This document shows, piece by piece, positions 48,701 through 60,285 of a stretch of 64,000 nucleotides of DNA. Position numbers and translations under genes: made by a program. Under the pieces are notes generated by a model, which did no database searches, had not been told where the DNA came from, and saw nothing but the letters and a program-made list of their open reading frames with translations. Origin of the DNA: Planoprotostelium fungivorum (taxonomy: Eukaryota; Evosea; Variosea; Cavosteliida; Cavosteliaceae); NCBI GenBank assembly GCA_003024175.1, contig MDYQ01000003.1, positions 124,001-188,000 on the forward strand, in the 5' to 3' direction. How positions within the stretch are numbered: position 1 is the stretch's first letter; each line of letters opens with the position of its first letter.

Positions 48701-51388
48701 TCGATTTCGTATTATCGAATCCCGTATTGACCCAATTGGACTTGTCATACAACTATTTCACGGGAAATCTTCCCACGGCTTTCCCACCGCAGCTCCGTGT
48801 TTTCTCCGCCAGCGGAAATCTTCTGAGCGGAAGCATAGATCCTTCCCTCGCCAACTGCTCTCTCATAGAGACCATCGATCTGTCCAACAACAATTTATCC
48901 GGACAGGTGAAAAATTATCCGTGGGAAGATCTCATTCGATTGTAGATCCCCCCTGTATTTGGAAAGCTGTCTCGTCTGTCGAGTTTAAATCTGACGAGCA
49001 ATTCACTGACGGGAACGATACCGAAAGAAGTTGGAGCTCTGAGATCTCTGTCTGTCTTGGATCTGTCGAGCAATCAGCTGGAGGGAGAAGTTCCCGCCAT
49101 TTTGTCCGATCCGAACGTGGTAAATCTGCACGATAACTTGTTCAGTGGACCACTCGATTGGCTATCTGACATCGGTACTTCTCTACAATATTTTGACGTG
49201 AGGTGAGAAAACTCTGAGAATATTCGTGGAGAACTGATGGTGACAGTGATAACATGTTCTCCGGACAAATCCCCGATCTCTACGGTCAATCTCAAATTAA
49301 TCCACCTCAACGTCAGTCACAATCAATTGGATGGCACTATGATGGATCTGGGCAGCGCCAAATTGTTATCTACCGTGGACATCAGTCACAACCGCTTCCA
49401 AGGACAGATATCATCCTTACCTCTCACCATAGAACAGATCATCATGAACGACAATCAGTGAGACCATTCCACTCTCGCAAAGATAACGTAAACCAGATTA
49501 CAATTTGCCGACGACCTCGTCGTGGGTCCGAACGTCTATTGTGATCTCAGTGGTAACAACTTTCAATGCCCCATTCCTTCTTCCGTCAGACAAAACTGCC
49601 ACACCTCCTGCAACACGAGCGACTTCACTTCTGTATCACTGCGGTTACGAATGGAGGGAAATCTCTCCACCTTCCACTCTCAGACTTTCATCGAGAATTT
49701 GGCTCAGGCTACTTACACCTCCACCGATCGATTCAACATCATCGATGTCACGCAGGGAAGCGTCATTGTAGATATGACCGTGCTTCCACCCCGGGAGGAT
49801 TCACCTCAAGGGTCGGCACAGAGGGTGGTGGATCTATTTCTAAGCACTGTCGCTCACAACAGCTCCGCTTATGCTTCGTACGGCATCGTGACGATGAACG
49901 GTACTGTATCTCCCATACCAAAGGTATTCAGTGCACCGACTAGCGATCACTCTCTATCCACTGGAGTCATAGTGGGTTCGTACACGCGTTGTAGTACACA
50001 TTCACTGATGAAAATATCAGGCATCGTGATCGGAATATTAGCCATGGTTGCTATCATCATTTTGGCCCTGGCCTTCTTCTTATATCGCAGGAGGATGATC
50101 GTACTCAGTAATTACAGAGGTGTAGTCCTCGACATGAGTCAGTTCAATCTGGACGGTGCCAAGAATAGCCTCCTTCAATTCTCCGAATTACAAGGCTCGA
50201 CCATGTTGGGTGAAGGGTCTTTCGGTATCGTCTTCAAATCGAAGTGGAGAGATATTTCCGTGGCAGTGAAACAGGTGAATACCTCGTGTGATGACGTGTG
50301 ATGACGTCATCACAGATCCGGGCGGAGCACGTGACCGCAGAGCAAGTGCAATCATTCTTATCGGAAGTGTCTATACTGCAGAGATTGAGAGCACATCCGA
50401 ACGTTGTCATGTTCATCGGTGATCCATCTCATCTCATCCTTTCATCCCATCTCACCACAACATCGTTAACTCGTATCAGGAATGACTATACCTCCCGACC
50501 CTTTGAGTCTCGTAACTGAGTTCTGCGAGGGAGGAGGACTGTATGAGTATCTCAGAAAGAAGGAAGTCGACTGGGACACAAAACTTCAATTCATCCAAGG
50601 AATCGGTGACTACATCCAATCCGTGAAGTTCAGCTGAAATGATCACAGCACAAGGAATGCTTCACCTTCACATCGAGAAAGTCATCCACAGAGATTTAGC
50701 TGTTCGGTAAGATTCATACAGAGACAAGTTTAATTTGGAATCAGAAACATCTTACTGTCGAAATTCAACGAGCCAAAGGTCTCAGACTTTGGCATGTCCA
50801 GAGTCCAACTCAACGACAGCAACAACACGAACAGCGAGATCGGCCCCTTAAAGTGGATGGCACCCGAAGGTGAATCACTCCCCCTCTCTCCTTCTCACCT
50901 CTTCAGCTCTCACCCAGCGTGAATACTCTGTCAAATCCGATGTCTTCTCCTTCGGTGTAGTCTGCTGGGAGATCATCACAGGTGATTCAGATTCTGGTGA
51001 ATCGAATTGACGGAGGGCAGTGAGAGACCCTTGGGAAGACGTGGGCCCTGTAGAAGCCGCCATAGCAGTCTCTACAAGAGGAGAGAGGCTACCCATACCT
51101 TCTGACTGTGATCCGTCCATCTATAAGCTCATACAAGGTGAAGCGACGGATGTGGATAATGATGATCTGACTTGGACAGTCTGCTGGAGGGCTGCACCTG
51201 AAGATCGTCCCACCTTTGAAGAGATCTGTAGATACCTCAGTGATGGAAAACAGCTGATGGACAGTACTCCAGTGTTACCGGTGGACGATGACGTGCTACT
51301 TGACAGACCTACCGAGTACGCTACAATCGGTGTACCCTCTCAACAGTATGCAACTTTCGATGCTCCTCTATCAAACAAGAAAGAGTGA
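45703..51388 (+). CDS. LRR receptor with tyrosine-kinase-type catalytic domain
   Basis: Signal peptide MRVTLLLLYPLYVLSQLSTD. The LRR N-cap reads STWKNNTGWIDRDTDSCRYF. About 25 plant-type LRRs follow (LSLSNNNLNGTLDGSW, LDVSLNDLGGRLPDGLSTLS, LDLSYNYFTGNLPTAFP). The transmembrane helix at about 50030-50085 is GIVIGILAMVAIIILALAFF. The kinase has LGEGSFGIVFKSKW, VAVK, FLSEVSIL, HRDLAVRN, VSDFGMSR, GPLKWMAPEAL, SDVFSFGVVCWEI and APEDRPTFEEI. HRDLAxRN and (P)LKWMAPEAL are tyrosine-kinase rather than serine/threonine TKL signatures. The activation loop has no Tyr. The C-tail holds two YAT motifs (TEYATIG, QQYATFD), possible phosphotyrosine docking sites. About 30 introns; two carry the same 22-nt TGACGTCA word. 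Confidence 0.85.
48133..48154. repeat. Intronic TGACGTCA-centred word, copy 2
   Basis: Identical 22 bases to those at 26081 and 50290, inside an intron of the LRR receptor kinase. Confidence 0.85.
50290..50311. repeat. Intronic TGACGTCA-centred word, copy 3
   Basis: The third identical copy lies in the intron between VAVKQ and IRAEHV of the LRR receptor kinase and ends two bases before the acceptor CACAG. Confidence 0.85.
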
Positions 51389-51506
51389 CAGATAGAACAC
51401 ACGATGATGTCGATGTGGTGAAAGATTCAAATGAAAGTGAAATTCTTCATTGGCTCGTTGTAGGGATGAAAGATGTCCAGAATTTCGAATTTCGAACGTC
51501 TGAGCG

Positions 51507-52149
51507 ATGAATGATGTGTCACGAATCGTCTGTTTGATGCTGTGCATCGTGATGTGCTGGGCTACACCGAACAAGCCCAAGGTACCCGATTCAGTCTATT
51601 GGGAGTCTCTTGTGACTTTGAGTTATGCCAAGGACAACAGCACATACGCTAAGGTGAAGTTTTAGACGTTCAACACATTCTGAATACCTCAGGGAAGATA
51701 TCGTGGATGGATGCGATCTGGAACGTATCACTCGAAACAGAATCTTGTCTTGGTCAAGTTGGGAGAGAAACAGATATCAGAAGATTGGAGATACGAACAG
51801 AATTCGACTATCTATGTTCACGTGGGTCCAGCGAATCGACCATAAGGTTGACCAGTGGCAGGTGGGCAACATCTGCGGAAGAGACGAGAATGTCTCTCCC
51901 ACCGATTTCAAAGAGTTTAGACAATTCGATGGACCATCTTCATACGTGGGAAAATGCGACCATGATCATCACCTGTGGAAAACCGAAGACGGAGGAGCTT
52001 TAGGATGTTTTTCGGAGGATGGAAAGAGAATGTTCTGGCTCAAGTTGTTCAACAATGAGACGATCGAACAACTTGTGTTCACCATCTTCACAGATGTCCT
52101 TCCTGGGACGAGGAATTTCCAGCTACCAAGGATGTGCTGGGGCTTCTAA
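51507..52149 (+). CDS. Secreted hypothetical protein
   Basis: MNDVSRIVCLMLCIVMCWAT is a signal peptide with the cleavage region near ATPNKPK. The mature part is VYWESLVTLSYAKDNSTYAK, GRYRGWMRSGTYHSKQNLVL, then, after a short intron, WQVGNICGRDENVSPTDFKE, FRQFDGPSSYVGKCDHDHHL and RNFQLPRMCWGF. Four cysteines, sequons and alternating aromatic residues suggest an extracellular beta-rich domain. The general pattern is reminiscent of ependymin-like proteins, but this is a weak impression. The second intron would be about 34 nt, and all three frames are open around it, so the exact join is uncertain. Confidence 0.6.
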
Positions 52150-52329
52150 TTGTACAAGAATATAAAGGTATCTCTTCGTGTAAAGATATGGCGTGAGTTG
52201 CAAGCAATTGACTTCTTTGATGAGCACATCAATTTCGGCTCTGAAGATCATTCGCTTCATCACGTCAACACATCGATCAATCGATCTGATGCCTACCATC
52301 CACTTACTCCTTCTATATTCTACATTTAT

Positions 52330-53040
52330 TTACGAATGGGGTCGACTCCTCCTCTGTTTTGTCTTCAACGATTCACTCAGTGACATCGGTGCACCCGCTG
52401 GTACCCACGCTTTCACCCTCGCATTCCTCTTGCTCGTTCTCTCGTCTGAAGGTGTCTGTGGTTTTGGACTCTCATACTCTTGTCTCAGTCGGTGAATGTC
52501 TTCAATGGTGTCCTTCAATTGGGTGGGTGAGACGGGCAGAGAAGCAGACAGAAGCCCGGTAGATTGGAGGTGGACGTAGCGGTCGTCTGATGATTCGACG
52601 TCAGAAGAGTGGGCAAGTCAGCGCGCGATTCACCGTCATGATCGTCTTCGGATAAATACAGGTCGAATTGAGGTTGCAGAGCCTTGATGAATTCTCTCCT
52701 CTTGAGTTCTGGAGACGTGGATGATGGAGATCGGTCCGTGTTGTGAGACGAATTTGGAGACGAGATCCTTACCCTCTTCTTCGGTGATTTGAACAGCCCT
52801 TTTCTGTGACCGAATGAGTATTAAGACGATGCGTCATAACTCTCACCGGAGAGCTGATTTGGGGACGTGATGTGATGCACTATTCGGTCTCTGTGGTGTT
52901 GGTGTTGTCTGCAATTGATCTGCCTGTGGATGTCAGCCCGCATCTAACAAGCAGCTCTCGCTCACTAGTTGCAACTGTTGGATGATTAATTCTACAGTAT
53001 CTAAAGCCTCAGAGGCTGTTCTGGACATCTCTTGTGGCAT
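52330..53040 (-). CDS. Hypothetical Ser/Pro-rich protein
   Basis: Starts MPQEMSRTASEALDTVELII (short helix), then ADQLQTTPTPQRPNSASHHV, KGLFKSPKKRVRISSPNSSH and KRREFIKALQPQFDLYLSED. The C-terminal part reads TIEDIHRLRQEYESPKPQTP to QRRSRPHS, with TTA(TAA) at 52330. Basic SPKKR stretches and many SP/TP sites suggest a nuclear, phosphorylated protein. Not recognised. Four introns. The frames of the two middle exons were chosen for openness and composition only. Confidence 0.5.
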
Positions 53041-53174
53041 CTTGTTGGTGTTGCCGTTGGCGGGAGGCTCGGCGGTCGTTGTGTTCCTTGATTTGGGTGC
53101 GATTCAAAAAAGCGTAACTGTTCTTTGTGTGTCTGAGCGGTGGGGCTGACGTCTCCTCTTGTTCAGATCCAGCG

Positions 53175-53661
53175 ATGAAATGGAAACGAAGATTTATTTT
53201 TCGATTTCAAGACGCATCTGATCAGATCACGGAACCGCATCAACATCACGGTATCATGGATAGAGTTGTTGTCAAGATGAATAAGGCAGCCATACAGAGG
53301 GACAGGATGATCCAGCTCTTTCCCTCATGTAAAGAGGTATTCTGGACAAAGTTCGAATGTGAGAGGAAGGTCATTTTGGGTGTGTCTCTGGACGATTCAC
53401 CCGAATGTCTTACAAACGACAAGAAAACACAACAATGCATCTGTAGAGTGATATGTCCTCGGTGAAAGATAGTCACAATGGAACGCCCTAATCAACAACA
53501 GGGAGATGGCCAATTTAGAAGCGTGCGCAAAAGAGAGCATCGATAACCCACCTCTTTATTGTGGAGAGCAGCTGCGAGAACTCAAAAGATGCGAGACAGA
53601 AGACATGATAGAGAGAAGACTTATGCTGAAACGAGTAGCCAAAGAGAAGGAAAGGTTGTGA
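53175..53661 (+). CDS. Small cysteine-containing protein, possible CHCH type
   Basis: Reads MKWKRRFIFRFQDASDQITE, MDRVVVKMNKAAIQRDRMIQ, LFPSCKEVFWTKFECERKVI, then after an intron REMANLEACAKESIDNPPLY and CGEQLRELKRCETEDMIERR, ending KERL. Paired cysteines flanking helices (C..C ... C..C) are reminiscent of twin-CXnC mitochondrial proteins, but the spacing is not the standard CX9C in the part I can read. Function unknown. The intron boundary near 53440-53510 is uncertain. Confidence 0.5.
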
Positions 53662-54480
53662 GCTTCACATCACCTCTTTCATCTGACCGAATCAGGTTGA
53701 TGTCACCACCGTGAGTGTGTGCGACGAACGAAATCTTCGCTGTTCTTCTCTTGACGAGTTACAATGTTCCTCTCATCTTCACGACGTAAAGGCTTTGAAT
53801 GAATTGTGATTTTCTTCTCAAGATCATTCACAATCGTGAATCTTTTGGTCGTAACTACCACTCAGGGTGGTGATGAATTGTACGAGCTACTCTATCGCGG
53901 TGCATTTGAACATCTAAGCTCAGCTCGCAGTAAAAGCGAAAAAAATCGCGTCTGACCTCTGATCAGAGCATTCTGAAATGTCTACAGCGAAGTAATTTGG
54001 ATGGCCATTCCATGAGGAGTCAACGAACAAAGCGAAAGGATCCCATTATGATCGTTGATTCCAACTTTTCATTTGCTAAGCCTTTCACCAGAAGATAAAG
54101 AAGGTCATCGTGAGAAGAAACTGAGGCACACTTTTTTTTCATTTTTGTTGATTTAGAAGGCTGATTGTAGTTCGGTGGTAGACCAGGAGAGGTTGATCAG
54201 AATCCGCGATCCTCACAGGTGAGCACCTCCTTCTTTACCTTCTTCTTCCATTCGCATGTGATGATAATCACCAACATAGAATCCTATCTAAGATAGGTCA
54301 TGTTTGTTCTTTACCAAGATCTGTTCTGATGGTCCTCTAAATTATACACCTATCAAGATTAGGACCCTCTCTGACTCGATTGTAGGTTCCTTTCCTGGTG
54401 CATGACGTGAATGAATAAACTCTTTCGATCAAATGATTTCTTCCTCTTTCTCAGATCTTTTCCACGCATCATCGCATCAC
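53662..54480. other. Non-coding gap with possible small RNA
   Basis: About 800 bp without supported coding sequence. At 53868-53955, GTGATGA and GTCTGACC form a C/D-like box pair about 80 nt apart. At 54170-54195, TGTAGTTCGGTGGTAGA resembles a tRNA A box, but no B box or cloverleaf follows. Two CTATCAAGAT/ATCTAAGATAGG words near 54290-54360 were noted without meaning. The promoter of the GTPase gene is at the right end. Confidence 0.35.
53868..53958 (+). ncRNA. Possible C/D box snoRNA
   Basis: GTGATGA (C-like) and CTGA (D-like, in GTCTGACC) lie about 80 nt apart in an otherwise empty interval. The terminal stem is short (GGTG/CCTC-like, imperfect). No rRNA target was tested. Confidence 0.25.
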
Positions 54481-56617
54481 ATGAACAACTTTCTTATTGG
54501 TTGTGTTGGAAAGCCTAGTGCAGGGAAGAGCTCTTTCCTCAACGCAGCTACCGATGCAAACGCCAAAGTTGGTGGGTTCTAACGATCGCTCCATCGTCAC
54601 TCTTGTTCACCTCTGAAAGGCAATTATCCTTTCACTACTATCGATCCCAATAATGGAGTCACGTTCTATCAGGTAATGTGATCACATCTCGTCTTTTACA
54701 TGTCTAATCATCGAAACAGTCTCCCTGTCCTTGCAAAAAGTGAGAAAGAACTTTCAATTCATTATCCAATTGGAATACACTAACATCACAGATATGGAAA
54801 GACAGATGTCTGTGCACCACGTTACGGTATGTTGCATCCTATACGATCTATACGATCTATCGTCATCTATTCCCTGATTCTATTCAGGTAAATGTGTCGA
54901 TGGGACCAGATTCATCCCGGTCAAGATGTTAGACGTTGCTGGTCTCGTTCCAGGCGCCTCTGAAGGAAGAGTACGTTGTCTATCTGAAACGATTTCCTAT
55001 CCGAGTATCGCTGCCATCTCAAGTCTTTGTCAACCACTGATGTTTCTACATCGATCGATTTGCATCATCAAAGAAACACCTGCCTCTCATCGATCGTGAA
55101 GACCCATTTACCCTTCTGACATCAACAAACAGGGTTTAGGCAATAAGTTTCTCGATGATCTCAGAACAGCCCACGTCCTCCTACACATCGTAGATGCAAG
55201 TGGCCAGACGAACGAGAAGGGAGAGGTGATGCATCTATCTGCATCTGTCTCTCAAGTGATGATCAGATCGCAAAGGGATACGACCCAATCAATGACATCC
55301 AGTGGCTGTTGGACGAAATCCACTCGTGGATTTTCAACAATTTGTGGAAGAAATGGGGTTCCATCGTCAGGAGACACTCCGCGTTGAGTGAGCATTATGT
55401 CATCACACCATTACAATCACTTTTCATCACATCATCACGTCTCATCATCTGATCACTGCATGGCATTTCATCATCATACCGAATCCACTTCATCCTCTCA
55501 GCTGACGACGCACAGAGGCTGCGGCAGCGACCACACTCCAATTACAATTCTCAGGCTACGGCTCCAATTTCGCCACCGTACAGAAGGCCCTGGACCTCAT
55601 GGGCATCAAAGAACCCTCCGAGATGGAAAAATGGGACAAGGAATACGTTGGAAAGGTGAGAAGACATTCAACGGAGGCCTTCTAAAGAAATTTGAGGTGG
55701 TGAGGGGCTTTATGGATGTAAGGTTCCCCACTGTCATCGTTTTGAACAAGATCGATCAACCCGATGCAGACGGTAACATCCTTCGCATCTGTCAGAAATA
55801 CGATCCAGTGAGTGTGGCGTTGCAATGTTTCGTGCCGTTCTACAACAAGGCAGAACCAGATCGTCCTGACGAGTGCGTTGGCCGAATGTTTCTTGAGGAA
55901 GATGAATAAGGACAAGTACATCCGTTACACGGAGGGAAGCGAGTTCTTCGATACGTCAGAGGACCAGGTGAGAACTCCCGCCGAAATCCAAATTCAAATT
56001 TCGAATCAGACGACGCCCGACCCCGATCACCCGCTGAAAGACTGCGACGAGAAATTGATGAATCGATTAGAAAAGGTGAATAGGTCCATCTACAACGAAC
56101 CGATCATGATCGAATATCACTAGGTCAGAGACCTCGTGCTCTTTCGGTACGGCAGCACAGGCATACAAGCGGCAATTAAGAAGGCAGTGGACATGAAGGG
56201 CCTCGTGCCCGTCTATCCAGTCAGGAACTTGACTCACTTCTCTTCGGACGATAAGAATCGTGGTTCTTTCAAGGACTGTCTGTTGGTCAGCCCGGGCACG
56301 ACGGTCAGGTGAGAGGTGATGGACATGATGGTGTCTGATGACGACAAGGGAGTTCTGTCGGTTGTTGTCACCTGAGTTGGAGAAGCACTTTCTGTATGCA
56401 GAAGGACCCAGTGGACAGAGAGTGAGACGATGATGGTGATGATGTTGAAATTGACATCAGACAGTTGGGTGAAGATGAGATCATCACGATGGACAACAAC
56501 ATCATCAAGTTCACAACTGCGGCGGTGGACATCACCACCAGCGTGGAGAAGAAGGAGAAGAAGGAAGAGAAGAAGCCACAAGGGAAGTCCAGCAAGGCTG
56601 CAGACGACGACAATTAA
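54481..56617 (+). CDS. Obg/YchF-like GTPase with TGS domain (archaeal type)
   Basis: Starts [20 protein letters not shown]: the P-loop GKPSAGKSS is the Obg-family G1. Then [18 protein letters not shown] (G2 region), [20 protein letters not shown] (G3 DVAGL and switch), [35 protein letters not shown] (G4 NKID), and a C-terminal part [20 protein letters not shown] plus a TGS-like module ending near [20 protein letters not shown]. The layout resembles archaeal YchF homologues (MJ1332 group), a ribosome-associated GTPase/ATPase. The final residues are Lys-rich ([20 protein letters not shown]). About eleven introns. One holds TCTACAACG at 56089. Confidence 0.83.
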
Positions 56618-56636
56618 ATCTTCCTTTTATTTGCAA

Positions 56637-57466
56637 TCACTCTGTCTTCTTTTTGTGTTGGTCGACCCTGTCTTGGTAACTCTTCTTCTCCTCTTGGCCC
56701 AACTCTTTGAACTGCTTTGATAGAGTGGACATCTTCTCAGCGAATGGCATGTCTTTGGCTAGATCGTTGATCTTTTCACGGATGAAGAGGACCCATGCGG
56801 TGACCTTCTTTGTCACGTGTTTCTGCCATTCATCTCTCTTGATTTGTTTCTCTTCCTTGTCCTTCTGGGACAATTCGACGAATGGCTGTTCGTGTTGATC
56901 ATTATCATTTGAAGATGAGTCGAACCTGTTTCTGTTGGTCTGTCAAAGACTTCCAAGAGTCATTGATGGTCTTCATCAAACCGGCGAGAGTGGCATCAGG
57001 ATGTTCAGCTTTGAATTTGGGATACTCAGACTTGATGTAAAAGAGTCTAGGTGTTAAGGTTCTCTTTGGCTTCAACTTTTTGATCTCCCTCTCCTTGGCT
57101 CTCTCCTGATGCGTGTAAATGGAAAGATTGCACGTGAACAAATCTCACCTGACGTTCAGCGGTCTTCTTAGCTCTTTCAAGAGTGAGTCTCTTCTTTTCC
57201 TTCTCTTTTTTAGTCTTCTCCTGCTCTTTGAGCTTCTGTGCATTCAATCTTTCCCTCTCCTTCTTCTTAGCCTCCCTCTCTGCAGGAGATACTTTAGTAG
57301 CAGAAGGAACAGTGGCAAATGATCTCAATGCCATCGGTTGGAAGGAAGGAATGGAAGATCTAAGTGCAATGGTGGGTCTTGTGTTGACCATCAACACGGG
57401 TCTATATATCATCAACACGAGAAGCATCCATCATTCTCACCTGAAGAGACTGTACCTGATCATCAT
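56637..57466 (-). CDS. Mitochondrial HMG-box protein (TFAM/ABF2-like)
   Basis: Exon 1 reads MMIRYSLFR; after a 60-70 nt intron comes PTIALRSSIPSFQPMALRSF then ATVPSATKVSPAE, a basic and Ser-rich mitochondrial presequence. A Lys/Glu-rich helix (KKKERERLNAQKLKEQEKTK) leads to HMG box 1 (LTPRLFYIKSEYPKFKAEHP, TINDSWKSLTDQQKQ) and HMG box 2 (AWVLFIREKINDLAKDMPF, LSKQFKELGQEEKKSYQDRV). Two HMG boxes after a presequence is the arrangement of mtDNA-packaging proteins TFAM and Abf2. Three introns. Its stop is 20 bp from the convergent GTPase stop. Confidence 0.85.
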
Positions 57467-57763
57467 TATGGATTTGTATTTTGTGTGCGAAATGGTAGAT
57501 GAGCCGTTGAACACAGTTGTAGTTCAAATTTAAAAGTCAAATCAATCTTCACATTGTAATTCCACCATTCATGGTCAGTCTTCCACCGAACACATCCATC
57601 TTACTTCTAAACGATCCATGATGATCTAAAGCGTTAGAAAGTGGACAATGAAAGAGACAAAGGATGTTGGAATATATAAAAATGATATCTCAAAAATGAC
57701 ATATGACAACGCCCGAGATCTGCTGAGAGATCATTCAGTGCACGATACGGATAGACGATCGAT
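57467..57763. promoter_or_regulatory. Divergent promoter region, HMG-box / PROPPIN
   Basis: This 297-bp region between outward-facing starts is A/T-richer than surrounding DNA near 57520-57545. It contains AGTTGTAGTTC at 57512 and no convincing TATA box. Short exons could be hidden here, but none is supported. Confidence 0.4.
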
Positions 57764-59461
57764 ATGTCTATGCGTCTTCCGAAAGATAAGCAAGTCAGCG
57801 AACTTGTATTTGCATCATTCAATCAGGATTATGGATGCATCGCCTGCGCTACACAGCGTGGTTTCTGCATCTTCAATTCTGACCCTCTGAAAGAGAGATT
57901 TAGAAGAGGTCAGTCTCGTTTCAATTCTTCGAATCGATTTCATCCACCACTCTGTCGACACTGAGTCACACGATAAACTATCTCACACAATAACGAAACT
58001 GAGAACTCTTTAGACTTTGAAAATGGAGGCATTGGAATCGTGGAGATGTTATTCCGCTCTAACATATTGGGTCTCGTCGGCTCAGGAACCAACCCAAAGT
58101 TTCCAGACAACAAAGTGAGCCACTCAACCATCCTTCTATGATTTCCATCTGCATTTGGATCGAGGATTGATCTTTCGTTGTCATAATATCTGTCGTTCTC
58201 ATGCCTCTCTCGTGTCCATCTTTGAGAGTTCATATCACCCCATATCATTTCGAAATCACATCTTCCCACGCTCCATTACATTCGCTCCCAATAAACTTGA
58301 TTTATATCACTCAACGAGGTCACAACTGATGACGATGTCAGGCCATGATTTGGGATGACTACCAGAACAAATGTATAGCCGAGCTCGAGTTCAAGAGCGA
58401 AGTCAAAGCCATCAAGCTACGTCGCGACAGGTGAGCTCTACGAGCGCTGACTCATGCTGAACTTCATCCCTTCAGGATCGTCGTCGTCCTGGAAAACAAA
58501 GTATACGTCTACAATTTCGCCGATCTACAACTCTTACACCAGATCGAGACCTCACCAAACCCCAAAGGTAACTCTCAATACTATCATACAAATTTTCAAT
58601 ACTATTTTATTCTCTTTTATTCTCTCTTCCTCTTCTCAACCCAACAGGTCTCTGCGCCCTGAGTGCATCACCCAACATTGTTCTCGCCGTTCCAGGCCTC
58701 AAGCCAGGAACAGTCCACGTCGAGCTGTACGATCTCAAGCAGACGCAGATCATCAACGCCCACAACAACGGCCTCACTCAGCTCGTCCTCTCCCTCGATG
58801 GTTCGAAATTGGCCACATCTTCCGAGAGGGTGACACACTTGTACGGCCTTCCCCTCACGTTCTTCAGGGTACACTCGTCAGACTGTGGGACACGAAGACG
58901 GGAGCGCAGACGAGAGAGTTGAGGAGAGGTGCTGATAAGGCGGACATCTACTCGCTCGCCTTCTCTTCGAATTTAGAGTGGCTGTGTGTGTCCAGTGACA
59001 AGGGAACCGTTCACATCTACGGTCTATCTGCCGAACACGAGTGAGAAATTACGTTTTAATCCCTTTTATTTCTTCATCTACAACGGTGTAGATCGATGAC
59101 ACGATACAGTAAGAGGGAAGAAGAGAACAGGAAGAAGAACGAAGAGGCGAAGACTCGCGTGTCCTCCTTCTCCTTCATGAAGGAGATCCTCCCGTCTTAT
59201 TTCTCATCCGAGTGGTCCTTCGCTTCCTTTCACATCCCAGAGACACATTCTATCTGCTGCTTCGGCTCAGACAGCAACAGCGTCATCGGTGAGTGATGGA
59301 GGGAGACTCTGAATGACTCGAGACAGTCGTCAGCGCGGACGGCAGTTACTACAAGTACTCGTTCGATCGTACCAAAGGTGGAGAGTGCAAGCAAGAGACG
59401 ATGGCAAAGGTGAGATGATGATGATGATGGAGACTGATGGTGGAAACAGTTCTTGAAGTGA
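57764..59461 (+). CDS. atg18: PROPPIN WD-repeat autophagy protein (Atg18/WIPI family)
   Basis: Binds PI3P/PI(3,5)P2 on autophagic and endosomal membranes. Starts [20 protein letters not shown], then [36 protein letters not shown] (the conserved MLF.SN...LVG), [73 protein letters not shown] and [23 protein letters not shown] is the family's two-site phosphoinositide motif (usually F/L-RRG). It is followed by [11 protein letters not shown], and the last blade ends [11 protein letters not shown]. About ten introns, one with a 16-bp near-palindrome at 59077. Confidence 0.92.
59077..59092. repeat. 16-bp near-palindrome in a PROPPIN intron
   Basis: TCTACAACGGTGTAGA is the exact reverse complement of the element at 1177-1192. 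The terminal TGTAG can serve as the 3' splice site of the intron starting at 59041. Confidence 0.8.
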
Positions 59462-59682
59462 GAAAGTCTCGGTAATAAAATTTATCGTTGTAGATGGATT
59501 CACGAGTGAGAGGAAGACAGCTCCTTCTTTCAATTTATTGATGTAACACTCTTCTGGAGGTGATCTCATGCACGATGTGTCCTCTCTGAAGTTTGCATCT
59601 GCGTCTGTGTCCAAATTCAAACCGTGATGACGGTAGACGATTTGGACTTTTTGAATGATCTCGTTCTCATCCTCCTCGGTGT

Positions 59683-60285
59683 CTATTTCAGTGGCTGTCT
59701 CGGTGGCTGCTGCTTGCGTCGGTGGGGGCAGATGTCGAACTCTTCTTCGTCTGTGTCGTACTCTGTGGCTTCTATCGTCTCTCTCTCGTCGTCTGTTGGT
59801 GCATCATCTCCTGTATCATCTCCACTGTTCTTCTGGGAGGGCGGTGTCGTGCGAAGCTTCTTATGAGAGGATGTGCTGGAGGATTTTGGGTGTGAGACTT
59901 CTAACGGCCAGTTAAGAAGGGCCTCATCTGCAGCTGCGGTCAATATGCCGTTCAGAGTGGCGACGCAACCGTCATTCTGATTGGATGGAGACATCTTCTC
60001 GGGAGAGCTTGTGATGTTAGACCGTTCGACCATGATCTCGAAGCTCATGCAGACGTGGTATAGATCTGACAGTCCATCTCGCCTCTCTCCAGATGGTCGT
60101 ATGATGGATTGATTGAGATGATCGTGATTAACAATGCCGTCTGTGCGTTGAAGAAAATCGGCCGTCTTCAAGATCGAATCAGCATATACTTGGAGGTGTT
60201 GGTGCTGATCAGACGAGATCATGTAGAAGCGGTTCTGCATGGGGTTGGATTGTGAGAGAGAGAAGCTGGACGTTGTTCGTTTCAT
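59683..60285 (-). CDS. Hypothetical protein with acidic C-terminus
   Basis: A single open frame of 200 residues: MKRTTSSFSLSQSNPMQNRF, YMISSDQHQHLQVYADSILK, IIRPSGERRDGLSDLYHVCM, ATLNGILTAAADEALLNWPL, then an acidic/Thr tail (DDTGDDAPTDDERETIEATE) ending PPRQPLK. No family recognised. Another frame stays open from about 59700 to 59350 (IDTEEDENEIIQKVQIVYRH), so an unrecognised intron near 59720 may lead into a different C-terminus. A TCTACAACG motif lies at 59486 just beyond. Confidence 0.5.
   Translation of the reverse strand: MKRTTSSFSLSQSNPMQNRFYMISSDQHQHLQVYADSILKTADFLQRTDGIVNHDHLNQSIIRPSGERRDGLSDLYHVCMSFEIMVERSNITSSPEKMSPSNQNDGCVATLNGILTAAADEALLNWPLEVSHPKSSSTSSHKKLRTTPPSQKNSGDDTGDDAPTDDERETIEATEYDTDEEEFDICPHRRKQQPPRQPLK

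Noticed and set aside
48640-49136. Second frame of 164 codons inside the LRR receptor
   Set aside because: The LRR pattern (L..L.LS.N.L.G..P) is in the overlapping frame and continues through spliced exons; this one lacks it.
54170-54230. tRNA-like segment TGTAGTTCGGTGGTAGA
   Set aside because: It resembles an A box, but no acceptor pairing, anticodon stem or TTCGA B box follows within 70 bases.
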